From the NCBI GenBank assembly GCA_028278545.1, contig JANQED010000132.1, positions 62,001 to 126,000 on the forward strand: a DNA stretch of 64,000 nt, read 5' to 3'. The DNA is from Anaerolineales bacterium (GTDB lineage: Bacteria > Chloroflexota > Anaerolineae > Anaerolineales > UBA11858). How positions within the stretch are numbered: position 1 is the first letter of the stretch; each line of letters begins with the position of its first letter. Below, in pieces: positions 17,613-25,623 of the stretch. The notes below the pieces were generated by a model, which searched no databases, was not told the origin of the DNA, and saw nothing but the letters and a program-made list of their open reading frames with translations. A program made the position numbers and the translations under genes.

Positions 17613-17695
17613 ATATTAGTGGCATACGATCACGTTGTCAAGTCTCCCAATAATGATACTGTAGATAAAATACACAAAGAAAGGACATTTGTCAA
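17613..17695 (-). promoter_or_regulatory. Two tandem sigma70-like promoters reading toward the response regulator
   Basis: On the - strand, TTGACA (17690-17695) to TATTTT (17667-17672) and TTGACA (17636-17641) to TAATAT (17613-17618), each with a 17-base spacer. Both -35 boxes are perfect. The non-coding stretch 17347-17862 holds these, a divergent promoter near 17781, and a leader of about 260 bases in which I see no convincing gene. Confidence 0.55.
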
Positions 17696-17756
17696 TCACT
17701 TTACCTAAAAAAGCCTGTATCAACGCACCCCTACCGGGGCGAAACGATCCAAACTT

Positions 17757-17786
17757 TTCAAAAAGGACATAAATATCTGATATAAT
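17757..17786 (+). promoter_or_regulatory. Putative promoter of the HAD phosphatase
   Basis: A perfect TATAAT (17781-17786) with a weak TTCAAA (17757-17762) 18 bases upstream. The predicted leader to ATG 17863 is about 70 bases. Confidence 0.45.
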
Positions 17787-17862
17787 GTGATTGGCCCTGC
17801 CCAGGGTGCCCCCCTCACTCTGGGTGGGGTCATCGCGTATCCACTCAAATCCCCCGCGAACT

Positions 17863-18516
17863 ATGGACATAATCGTTTCAGACCTGGAAGGCACGCTCAC
17901 AACTGGCTCAAGTTGGAAAGGGCTTCGCAGCTATTTCAAGTCAAACTTCAGCGCATGGACTTACAATCGATTCTTCCTCAAATGGTTGCCCAAGTTCCCT
18001 CTGGTCCAATTAGGAATCTTGGATAGACGCGAAGTGATGTCCAGATGGATGCAAGATGAGATCGGCCTGCTGCGCAACGCCAGCCCAGCCCGGTTCAACG
18101 AGATGGCCGCATGGATCGTCAGGTATGTGATGTGGCCCAAGCGTCGTGAATCCCTGCTTGCAGAACTCGACCAGCATCGCCAAGCCGGGGTCCAGATCGC
18201 CATCGTTTCAAGCGCCTACCAACCCATTGTCGAGGCCTTCGCTCAGCGAATGGATGCCGTACCGATCGGTTCCCCACTAATTTTCAACGAAGATAAACTC
18301 GTCGGTGTGGCGCTGCCGATCAACTCCTACGAGCACAAAAGAGCGTACATTCAGGCCGCTTTCGACGGGCATAACATCATTGCAGCCTATGGAGATACAG
18401 CCTCCGACATCCCCATGATGGAGATGAGCGATCATCCCGTTGCAGTTTATCCTGACTCCGCGCTCCGCCGGGTTGCTGAGGCCAGAAACTGGCGCATCAT
18501 TGATCACACCCCTTGA
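17863..18516 (+). CDS. HAD-IB family phosphatase
   Basis: 217 residues from ATG 17863; the longer frame from 17791 has no support. All four HAD motifs are present: DLEGTLT at the very N-terminus, SSAY (Ser about 107), Lys in EHKRAY (about 160) and GDTASDIPMM (about 180-189). A small helical cap lies between motifs I and II. Motif I has Glu where most HAD phosphatases have the general-acid Asp; ThrH-type phosphoserine phosphatases share this DLEG form. Substrate cannot be told from sequence; phosphoserine-like or other small phosphomonoesters are possible. It stands alone between convergent fabH and a divergent promoter region. Confidence 0.85.
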   Translation: MDIIVSDLEGTLTTGSSWKGLRSYFKSNFSAWTYNRFFLKWLPKFPLVQLGILDRREVMSRWMQDEIGLLRNASPARFNEMAAWIVRYVMWPKRRESLLAELDQHRQAGVQIAIVSSAYQPIVEAFAQRMDAVPIGSPLIFNEDKLVGVALPINSYEHKRAYIQAAFDGHNIIAAYGDTASDIPMMEMSDHPVAVYPDSALRRVAEARNWRIIDHTP

Positions 18517-18528
18517 CCATATTAAAGG

Positions 18529-18563
18529 AAAAATCGGGACGCAGCTCTACATCCCGATTTTTT
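18529..18563. terminator. Bidirectional terminator between the HAD gene and fabH
   Basis: An 11-bp perfect stem, AAAAATCGGGA (18529-18539) with TCCCGATTTTT (18552-18562), loop of 12 bases, A-rich on one side and T-rich on the other. It lies between two convergent stop codons and can serve both strands. Confidence 0.85.
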
Positions 18564-18582
18564 GACTCTCTAACAGTACCCC

Positions 18583-19704
18583 TTACCTGCGTCTACCCCA
18601 AATGACTCCTTCCACGAAGCGCACAAAGCGCAAAACCAACGAACGCAATCGAGTGTATACCTGGTAGAGCGTGTAAAAACGGTAAGGCCAAACCACCCGT
18701 TTCTCTTCAGGTAGCGGTCCCGTCCATTGGGCTGCCACCGCACCCCAGGTCAGACCCGCCCCAAAACCGACAAAGACAATTTGATCGCCCGGTTTCACGC
18801 GTCCATCCTGGATGGCTTCTACCGCTGCCAAAGGTATCGATGCCGTCGAAGTATTGCCGAAGCGATCCAAATTAACCACAACACGCTCCATGGGGATCTT
18901 CAATCGCCGCGCTGCGGTTTCGATAATGCGCTGGTTTGCCTGGTGCGGAATAATCCAATTGACCTCATCTAATGTCATCCCGGCCTGTTCAGCCGCTTCT
19001 TCAGTAGCCTGCTTCATCACACGAGTGGCGAACCGAAAAACCTCCCGGCCGTTCATCTGGATATAATGCAACCCATCCTGAATGGTTTCGGGGCTGGTGG
19101 GCAGCTTGCTGCCGCCCGCTGGCACGGTCAGCAGATCACCCCCAGAGCCATCCGAACGCATCACAGCAGACAAAACACCCCCCGGCTCTTCGCTGGCCTG
19201 AAGGACAAACGCGCCGGCTCCATCACCGAACAAAATGCAAGTAGTGCGATCTTCCCAGTTTACCAATCGTGAAAGGGTCTCCGCGCCAAGTACCAGGGCT
19301 GTTTCGATGGACCCAGTACGAATCGCCTGCGCAGCCATATTCAAGGCAATAATAAAGCCCGTACAAGCCGCCGAGAGATCGAAAGCCCCCGCTTTACCCG
19401 CACCAATACGGTCCTGCACCAAAGAAGCAGTAGCTGGAAAGATATGCTCCGGAGAGGAAGTGGAGACAATAATCAAATCCACGTCATTAGGGCTTACCCT
19501 GGCGACCTCTAAAGCCTGAAGCGCAGCATCCGCTCCCAGGGTGGCAGTGCTCTGACCATCGCCAGCGATATATCGTTGGCGTATGCCTGTTCGACTGAGT
19601 ATCCACTCATCGCTGGTATCGACCATTTGAGCAATATCATCATTGGTCAACAGCCCATCAGGAACGCTTATACCCCAACCAGTTATGTGGGCGTAGCGGT
19701 TCAT
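18583..19704 (-). CDS. fabH: Beta-ketoacyl-ACP synthase III with a C-terminal basic-aromatic tail
   Basis: 373 residues. The KAS III core has the catalytic triad: Cys in LSAACTGF (about 112), His in IIPHQAN (about 250) and Asn in FGNTSTAS (about 281). It condenses acetyl-CoA (or a branched acyl-CoA) with malonyl-ACP to start fatty-acid synthesis. The last 40-45 residues are extra relative to a usual FabH: after QWTGPLP comes a stretch rich in Trp, Tyr, Phe and Arg ending GRRR, resembling an amphipathic membrane-binding tail. The gene starts inside the end of fabF (four-base ATGA overlap), so the two are coupled. No acpP, fabD or fabG lies alongside. Confidence 0.92.
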   Translation of the reverse strand: MNRYAHITGWGISVPDGLLTNDDIAQMVDTSDEWILSRTGIRQRYIAGDGQSTATLGADAALQALEVARVSPNDVDLIIVSTSSPEHIFPATASLVQDRIGAGKAGAFDLSAACTGFIIALNMAAQAIRTGSIETALVLGAETLSRLVNWEDRTTCILFGDGAGAFVLQASEEPGGVLSAVMRSDGSGGDLLTVPAGGSKLPTSPETIQDGLHYIQMNGREVFRFATRVMKQATEEAAEQAGMTLDEVNWIIPHQANQRIIETAARRLKIPMERVVVNLDRFGNTSTASIPLAAVEAIQDGRVKPGDQIVFVGFGAGLTWGAVAAQWTGPLPEEKRVVWPYRFYTLYQVYTRLRSLVLRFVRFVEGVIWGRRR

Positions 19705-20951
19705 AGTCCCACTCCACTGTACCGGCTCAGGACGATCGTGGCATTATGCCCGCCAAACCCAAACGAGTTCGACATCACATGATCTACCTGCACAGGGCGC
19801 GCCTTGTTGGGGACATAGTCCAAATCGCACTCAGGATCGGGCGTCTCATAGTTAATCGTCGGCGGCAGCACATCCTCGTTGATGGCTTTCACACAGAAAA
19901 GTGCTTCCAAGGCCCCCGCGGCCCCTAACAGATGGCCTGTCATCGACTTGGTAGAGGAAACCGCCAACTTATAAGCATGTTCTCCGAAAACGGTCTTGAT
20001 AGCCGCTGTTTCACTCTTGTCATTCAGGTTGGTGCTGGTTCCATGGGCGTTAACATAACCGATTTCATCCCCAGACATATTTGCACTATCCAGGGCAGCC
20101 CGCATACACAGTGCCGCGCCCACCCCATTTTCTGCGGGAGCAGAAATGTGATAAGCGTCATTGGTAGACCCATAGCCGGTGACTTCCGCCAAGATGGGCG
20201 CCCCACGGGATTGAGCGTGTTCAAGAGATTCCAGCACCAAAATCGCCGCCCCCTCCCCCATCACAAAGCCATTTCGCCCGGCATCAAACGGACGCGAAGC
20301 TTTTTCTGGCTCCTCGTTTCTATCGGATAATGCGCCCATTACGATCATCCCTGCCACAGCGATGGGCACAATCGAAGCTTCTGAACCCCCTGCTAAAATA
20401 ACATCCGCTTGACCACGTCGTATGACCTCTGCCGACTCGCCTAACGCGTTTGTACCCGTCGCGCAGGCTGTAACAACAGCAAAATTCGTGGCGCGCACCC
20501 CTAAATGTATTGCGATCATCCCGCCGGGGGTGTCAGGTAACATGCGGGGGACAAGAAACGGACTCACCCGCGCGGGCCCCTGTTCTAGGAAGGTTTTCAC
20601 GTTCTCAAAGAGGGTCCCGATCCCCCCAATCCCCGTTCCGACCACCGCGCCTATGCGGTCGCGATTATCTTCGTTGATCTCCAATCCCGCATTTTCAACA
20701 GCCTGTTGGGCCGCTGCCAGGGCATACATAGAAACCAAATCCATGCGCCGCACTTCTCGACGACCAAACAAAGCCTTGGCATCGAAACCTTTGACCTCTG
20801 CGGCGATGGTGGTTTTGTAATCCGTAGTATCGAACTTGGTGATCTGGCCAGCCCCCGATTTTCCAGCGACAACGTTTTCCCAAGTCGAATTAACATCATT
20901 ACCAAGAGGGCTGATGCAGCCAAGTCCTGTAATCACAACACGTTTACTCAT
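19701..20951 (-). CDS. fabF: Beta-ketoacyl-ACP synthase II
   Basis: 416 residues, the usual length. The KAS I/II catalytic Cys-His-His set is intact: Cys in TACATGTNALG (about 164), His in NAHGTSTNLND (about 304) and His in STKSMTGHLLGAAG (about 339), plus the glycine-rich end SFGFGGHNA. It elongates acyl-ACP chains. AAGGAG precedes ATG 20951. It forms a two-gene unit with fabH downstream; the acyl carrier protein gene that often sits before fabF is absent here. Confidence 0.96.
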   Translation of the reverse strand: MSKRVVITGLGCISPLGNDVNSTWENVVAGKSGAGQITKFDTTDYKTTIAAEVKGFDAKALFGRREVRRMDLVSMYALAAAQQAVENAGLEINEDNRDRIGAVVGTGIGGIGTLFENVKTFLEQGPARVSPFLVPRMLPDTPGGMIAIHLGVRATNFAVVTACATGTNALGESAEVIRRGQADVILAGGSEASIVPIAVAGMIVMGALSDRNEEPEKASRPFDAGRNGFVMGEGAAILVLESLEHAQSRGAPILAEVTGYGSTNDAYHISAPAENGVGAALCMRAALDSANMSGDEIGYVNAHGTSTNLNDKSETAAIKTVFGEHAYKLAVSSTKSMTGHLLGAAGALEALFCVKAINEDVLPPTINYETPDPECDLDYVPNKARPVQVDHVMSNSFGFGGHNATIVLSRYSGVGL

Positions 20952-21084
20952 TTAATTCTCCTTCAAACCAAATTAATGGCAATTTACGATCTCAAACCTG
21001 GATAGAAATACTTCATCGAATTTGCCTAAAATCCAACGATTTCATCCAGTTTCATTTGTAAACACCCATAATCCGCATTGGATG

Positions 21085-21123
21085 CGCAAAAGAAGAAACC
21101 CGCTCGTTTTTGGCAGCGGGTTT
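21085..21123 (-). terminator. Terminator downstream of the NBR1-Ig-like lipoprotein gene
   Basis: AAACCCGCT (21096-21104) pairs with AGCGGGTTT (21115-21123), loop of ten bases; on the - strand the stem is followed by CTTCTTTTG. It separates this gene from fabF. Confidence 0.75.
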
Positions 21124-21151
21124 CAACTTCACGAGAGGTGCCAAAAACAGA

Positions 21152-22273
21152 TCATGGGACAGTGTATTCGACCCTCACAAGTGGGAATAAAGTAGCGTAA
21201 TCATCCACACTATCGTTATCGGTATTCGTATTGAACTGGTAGCGGAACTGAATAACACCGCCAATGGAATTTTGAATGGCGCTGATCGCAGACTCCCCAC
21301 CAATTCGAGAAGCGCCGGCGGTGATCTCTCCAGAACTGCAAAAGCTCCACAAGGCGCCACCAGGGGTGTCTGAATAGAAATCCGAAGGATCAATATTCCC
21401 ATAGTTTTGGTGATAAACGCCCATACATCCCAAATCACTGAAGGGTGTACCATTTATGTTGCTGCCCTGGAATAACATAGAAACCGCGGTCACCGTCGCA
21501 TTTGCTGGGATATTAGCCAGATTGAAGGTCGCAAAGCCCTGCCAGGGGTAATTATTTGCTGTATCGCCGGCCACTACATTGCTGTTGATCTCCCCCGTTG
21601 ACAGTACACCCCCTTCAGAAGTAGGCCCCCAAATATCAAATATTACGCCTTCTGCAACAACATCCCCAACAATGATCTTCACCCAAAACAAGCCGCTTGA
21701 GCCAGTTCCAAACGCCTGTCCATCTGGACTCAGCAAGTTCCAAAACCCTAAATGCTCACCGGGAACAGCAGGAGCCACCATTGGCACGCTTAAAGTAAAT
21801 GATTCGCCGGGCTCAACAGTCCCTGGGAAAAAGGTCTGCTGTGGGGCACCCAGCAAATCACCATGATGGAACACTACGCTGAACTGCTCTGTCCAGGTGC
21901 AGGTGCCAGTATTCTGGATGTCCCATGTTTTATCAAAATGCACCCCCGCTTCCATAACGGTATCATCAGGGATCGTCTCACTGATCATATGCGCTAATAG
22001 GCAAGTCCCAGTGTCGCCCTGCTGAGTGGGAAATTGAGTCGGGAGAGAGAAGGTCTGGGTTGGAGAAGGGGTCAGGGTCGGCACCGGTGTTTGTGTTGGC
22101 GTTGAGGTGGCCTCCTCCGCAATCTTCGTAAGTTGGACGGCCACAATGGTCTCGGCCATAGCAGCCGCGGTTCCAGCGATATTAGGAGTTGGTTCTATCG
22201 ATTCGGTCGCACAACCTGACAAAATAAAGACCAAAACGATGGTCAGCCATGCAAAAATTCGTTTTTGGGTCAT
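21152..22273 (-). CDS. Lipoprotein with NBR1-Ig-like domain
   Basis: 373 residues from ATG 22273, which has GAGGA five bases upstream; the outer ATG at 22306 is less likely. Signal peptide with lipobox LSGC, then a Thr/Pro-rich linker (PTQTPVPTLTPSPTQT), then an NBR1-like Ig domain (about residues 85-195: TWDIQNTGTCTWTEQF, PGESFTLSVPMVAP, GEHLGFWNLLSPDG.FG). A second beta-rich domain (about 210-373) is unrecognised. Such extracellular Ig-like modules are frequent in Chloroflexota lipoproteins. Function unknown; a surface adhesion or carbohydrate-contacting role is a guess. It is separated from the neighbouring genes and may not belong to the polysaccharide locus. Confidence 0.8.
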   Translation of the reverse strand: MTQKRIFAWLTIVLVFILSGCATESIEPTPNIAGTAAAMAETIVAVQLTKIAEEATSTPTQTPVPTLTPSPTQTFSLPTQFPTQQGDTGTCLLAHMISETIPDDTVMEAGVHFDKTWDIQNTGTCTWTEQFSVVFHHGDLLGAPQQTFFPGTVEPGESFTLSVPMVAPAVPGEHLGFWNLLSPDGQAFGTGSSGLFWVKIIVGDVVAEGVIFDIWGPTSEGGVLSTGEINSNVVAGDTANNYPWQGFATFNLANIPANATVTAVSMLFQGSNINGTPFSDLGCMGVYHQNYGNIDPSDFYSDTPGGALWSFCSSGEITAGASRIGGESAISAIQNSIGGVIQFRYQFNTNTDNDSVDDYATLFPLVRVEYTVP

Positions 22274-22342
22274 ATGTTCCTCATTCGGTAAAAGCCTGGG
22301 GATCATCTCGTCTTCAAAAATCTGCGAGAGAAGGCCTTCAAC

Positions 22343-22852
22343 CTAGTTTCGAAGCTCCTCGTGATCGGGGAAACTCCCTTCCAATAGAGAAGAATCTACA
22401 CGGGCAAGAATGTTGGTTATGCCTCGCTCAATATGGTTTTCCAACTCTACGGCTATCTCTCTAAAATCTCCGCTGCCCTTGCCATAAGGGTCCGGGATGC
22501 TGTAGGCAGGGCCCGCCATCTCTGATAACAGCCAAATTATATCCTTCTTTTCCGGGTATTCAATTTGCAAAGCTTCTTTGTGACCTTCTTCCATCGTCAA
22601 GATGAGATCGACATTGTAAATAATCTCACGGGTAACGCCCCTTGAGCGGTGACCACTGGTATCAAGGCCCATTTCATTCATTACCTTTCGACCCTCGTGA
22701 GCCGCAGGAGCGCCATCGGTCGCCCAGGTACCCGCGGACCGAGCCTGGCATTGATCGGATAGTCCCATCTCGGCAATTTTTTTGTTGAACAAAGCGGCTG
22801 CCATCGGCGAGCGGGCAATATTTGCTGTACAGATGAAAAGGATAACTATCAT
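22343..22852 (-). CDS. Low-molecular-weight protein tyrosine phosphatase (Wzb-like)
   Basis: 169 residues from ATG 22852; a GTG at 22861 is an alternative. The P-loop CTANIARS fits C-x5-R-S and the general-acid loop reads PDPYGKG, so the catalytic set is complete. In polysaccharide loci such enzymes dephosphorylate the Wzc-type tyrosine kinase, and the kinase gene at 33210-36800 is in the same - strand locus. It is the last gene of the block, directly after a secreted glycosidase-like gene. Catalysis is confident; the Wzc partner is inferred from context. Confidence 0.9.
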   Translation of the reverse strand: MIVILFICTANIARSPMAAALFNKKIAEMGLSDQCQARSAGTWATDGAPAAHEGRKVMNEMGLDTSGHRSRGVTREIIYNVDLILTMEEGHKEALQIEYPEKKDIIWLLSEMAGPAYSIPDPYGKGSGDFREIAVELENHIERGITNILARVDSSLLEGSFPDHEELRN

Positions 22853-22863
22853 GCGATCCACAT

Positions 22864-24015
22864 CTACTCATTCTGAGGTAAACGTGACAGATTATACTCT
22901 CGAAATGTCAATCCTATCTCAGTAAATTGATCTGTTTCCAAATCCACCAGATCGGAAACGGGGTAAATCGAGTCTGCCAGACTGAACCACGCCCAACGCT
23001 GAACTAGACGATCACCATCCTTGGTGAGACCAATCTGCTCATCACGGGCTTCATCTAGCCAGGAAAACGTATCCCAAAGATATCGAGAGATCAGCGGTTC
23101 TGGGGAAATGCCCACAACATTGTTCACCAAAATCCCGAATTCGGTTACAGCAAGGGGTTTATTCCGATACCCTCTATCTGCCATCCATTCACGAAAGGCA
23201 ATGATATGCTGTTGAAAATACACTAAACTAGCATGATCGATCAACCGATAATAACTGCCTTTGTCGACTGCAAATCCCGGCGGGATTCCTGCTCCCCAGG
23301 CATCTCTGGCCTCATTGAGAACAAACCCGTGCACCGTCCACCAATCCACCGGCATAGGTGCTTTATATAATGCCTGGTAGGCATCTAACACCTGGTCGAG
23401 ATATTCCAGGCGCAAAGGCGATGCTTGTGCAACACCGGCTACTGCAACCGCTGCACTCGGATCAGCTTCCTTGATGATGTTATAGAGAATATGGTAATTC
23501 CTGGCATAAGCTTCAGGCGGTAAATTATCCTGCACGACCACATCCGGCTCATTGCCAATAATCCATACCCCGCCGGGGAAGTTCGTTGCCAACCAACGGA
23601 TATCTTCAATAGATGGGGCAATACAGCCCGGCGACAAACGAATCATCTGCCAATGTTCGGGGAGCTGATCAGGAGGTATGGGGCGGGCAGTCCAGTCAAT
23701 ATACCATCCTGCTCCTGATCGCAATGCCCAATCATAGGCATCCGCAGTGGACGATAAGCCAAATCCTACTCGTGAAGACAATTCATCCTCGGCGAATAGC
23801 TCGACAGCATCCTCTCCGCGTTCGCTGTCCGTAGCATCGATTTTTGCCGGAATCACAAAGGATTGAACGCCCACCTTCGAGTATGCGCTGGCGAGCCGGG
23901 TGCATTGTGTCTCCACAGGCTCTGGCATGGAGTTTAGGTCCACCCTTAGAGCAACAAATAAGAACGACCCAATAAACATAGCCAGAACAGCATTGCCAGA
24001 TGTACCTCGCCTCAC
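22864..24015 (-). CDS. Secreted or anchored clan GH-A glycosidase-like protein
   Basis: 383 residues from GTG 24015. An N-terminal hydrophobic segment (about 8-24) is a signal anchor. The remainder looks like a TIM-barrel glycosidase of clan GH-A: the acid/base motif IGNEPD (about 155) and the nucleophile motif TEFG (about 292) are at the expected spacing, with WWTVHGF between them. GH39 or GH5-like relatives cut beta-linked glycans. At the end of a polysaccharide locus it may trim or release the polymer. No carbohydrate-binding module is visible. Family assignment within the clan is uncertain. Confidence 0.7.
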   Translation of the reverse strand: MRRGTSGNAVLAMFIGSFLFVALRVDLNSMPEPVETQCTRLASAYSKVGVQSFVIPAKIDATDSERGEDAVELFAEDELSSRVGFGLSSTADAYDWALRSGAGWYIDWTARPIPPDQLPEHWQMIRLSPGCIAPSIEDIRWLATNFPGGVWIIGNEPDVVVQDNLPPEAYARNYHILYNIIKEADPSAAVAVAGVAQASPLRLEYLDQVLDAYQALYKAPMPVDWWTVHGFVLNEARDAWGAGIPPGFAVDKGSYYRLIDHASLVYFQQHIIAFREWMADRGYRNKPLAVTEFGILVNNVVGISPEPLISRYLWDTFSWLDEARDEQIGLTKDGDRLVQRWAWFSLADSIYPVSDLVDLETDQFTEIGLTFREYNLSRLPQNE

Positions 24016-24018
24016 GAC

Positions 24019-25623
24019 TCAGAAAGCCCCTTTGCCTGAGATAACTGCCGGTATGGTGCGCAACAGTATCAGAATATCTCGCCAGATCGAGTAGTTGTTG
24101 ATATAGCTCACTTCCTCGGTGAGGCGGGCATCCATATCTAATTCTCCACGGCCAGAAACCTGCATAGGGCCCGTCAGCCCAGGCTTGACTGCCAAACGTT
24201 GGCGTTGCTGGTCGTTATATTGCTCCACAACCCAGATTTCTTCTGGTCGTGGTCCCACCAGGCTCATATCGCCCTTCAGGACATTCCAAAACTGCGGGAT
24301 TTCGTCAAAACTCCACCGCCGGAGGGTCCTCCCCACCCGGGTCACGCGAGGGTCATTCGGAATTTTGAAGACTGGCCCATCTAGAAGATTATCCGCCAGC
24401 ACATCTGCGACCTGATGTTCGGCTCCGGCGCGCATCGTTCTTAATTTGTATACGCGGAACGGTTTCCCATTTTCACCGGCACGATCCTGGGCAAAAATCA
24501 CCGGGCCTGAACTGTCCAATTTGATCACAAGAGAAGCGATGATCAATATGGGAAAGAATACTAACAACCCTACCAGGGAACCTATGATATCCACAAAACG
24601 CTTCAAAAAGCGTTCGACTGGCCCTAATCCGGTGTAGGCGCGAGGCTGCTCCCTGGGAGGGAAAATGAACCCCGAAACGAGGCCCACACCCAGTGCGCCA
24701 GCTCGGAGCACCAACAAAAGAGGAGCAACAAGTAACAGTTTGTGATCTTCCCGCCGAATATGCAATAAGAACGGCAATGAAGCGATATAAAAAAGAATAA
24801 TGCTGCCCAGAGCCAGCCACCAACCCATCTCCCAGAACAACCCTGCCAGAATTAGACTGCTCAGCAAGGATGCCAAAAACAAGATCTGCCAGCGCAATGT
24901 TCCTGGAGTATGGGAATCCTGGAAGGTCTTCTCTGGAAGCCAGCGCAGCATGAACGCTTTCCAATAGCCAATCCCAAATTTGCGTTTGCCATACTCCCAA
25001 ATGTCTCGATCATGCCGGTGATATACAGCCGCATCCGGCGCGAACACCATCCGATAGCCTTTCCGCGCCAGCCGAAAAGATAATTCCTGATCTTCGACTG
25101 AAGGGACTGCAAAAGCGCTATCGAAGCCGCCATTCTCCAAAAATATATCCCGCCTGTAGGCAGCAGAATAGGTATCGATAAAATCGATACTTTCTTGATC
25201 TGCCAGCCGCAAATATTTAAACTGGTATTCTTGCTGTACAAACCTCGGAATCAAACCATTCTGATCGGTCTGATAGATGCCTTTCGTCCCTATGACAACC
25301 GAATCCCGGAAAGGTTTCGTCAAAAAATGAAGCCATTGATCAGAGGGCACACAATCTGAGTCCGTAAAGGCCAAAATCTCCCCGGTGGCACTGCGAGCGC
25401 CAGTATTCCGCGCGGCTGCCGGGCCGGCATTCTTCTGCCTGATCACTTTCGCGCCAAGGTCTTCAGCCAAATCAGCAGTACGATCTGTAGACCCGTCATC
25501 AACGAGAATTACTTCCAAATTTCCTTTTATATCTCGCTGCGACATGACCCCCCGTAAGCAGGCCTCGATCGTGGCAGCCGCGTCTTTAGCCGGTATGATC
25601 ACACTAATGGTCTTGATTTCCAT
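24019..25623 (-). CDS. GT2 glycosyltransferase fused to an initiating sugar-phosphate transferase
   Basis: 534 residues. Residues about 1-225 form a GT-A glycosyltransferase (family 2): VIIPAKDAAATIEACL, VDDGSTDRT, GPAAARNTGA and the DxD-containing FTDSDC. Hydrophobic helices follow (about 235-325), then a complete polyprenyl-phosphate sugar-1-phosphate transferase (PF02397, about 335-530) with a membrane re-entrant helix, VYKLRTM, RRWSFDEIPQFWNVLKGDMS, VGPRPEE and VKPGLTGPMQ. One chain could thus place the first sugar on undecaprenyl phosphate and add a second. Its start overlaps the upstream flippase-like gene by 25 bases. Both domains appear intact. Confidence 0.88.
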   Translation of the reverse strand: MEIKTISVIIPAKDAAATIEACLRGVMSQRDIKGNLEVILVDDGSTDRTADLAEDLGAKVIRQKNAGPAAARNTGARSATGEILAFTDSDCVPSDQWLHFLTKPFRDSVVIGTKGIYQTDQNGLIPRFVQQEYQFKYLRLADQESIDFIDTYSAAYRRDIFLENGGFDSAFAVPSVEDQELSFRLARKGYRMVFAPDAAVYHRHDRDIWEYGKRKFGIGYWKAFMLRWLPEKTFQDSHTPGTLRWQILFLASLLSSLILAGLFWEMGWWLALGSIILFYIASLPFLLHIRREDHKLLLVAPLLLVLRAGALGVGLVSGFIFPPREQPRAYTGLGPVERFLKRFVDIIGSLVGLLVFFPILIIASLVIKLDSSGPVIFAQDRAGENGKPFRVYKLRTMRAGAEHQVADVLADNLLDGPVFKIPNDPRVTRVGRTLRRWSFDEIPQFWNVLKGDMSLVGPRPEEIWVVEQYNDQQRQRLAVKPGLTGPMQVSGRGELDMDARLTEEVSYINNYSIWRDILILLRTIPAVISGKGAF

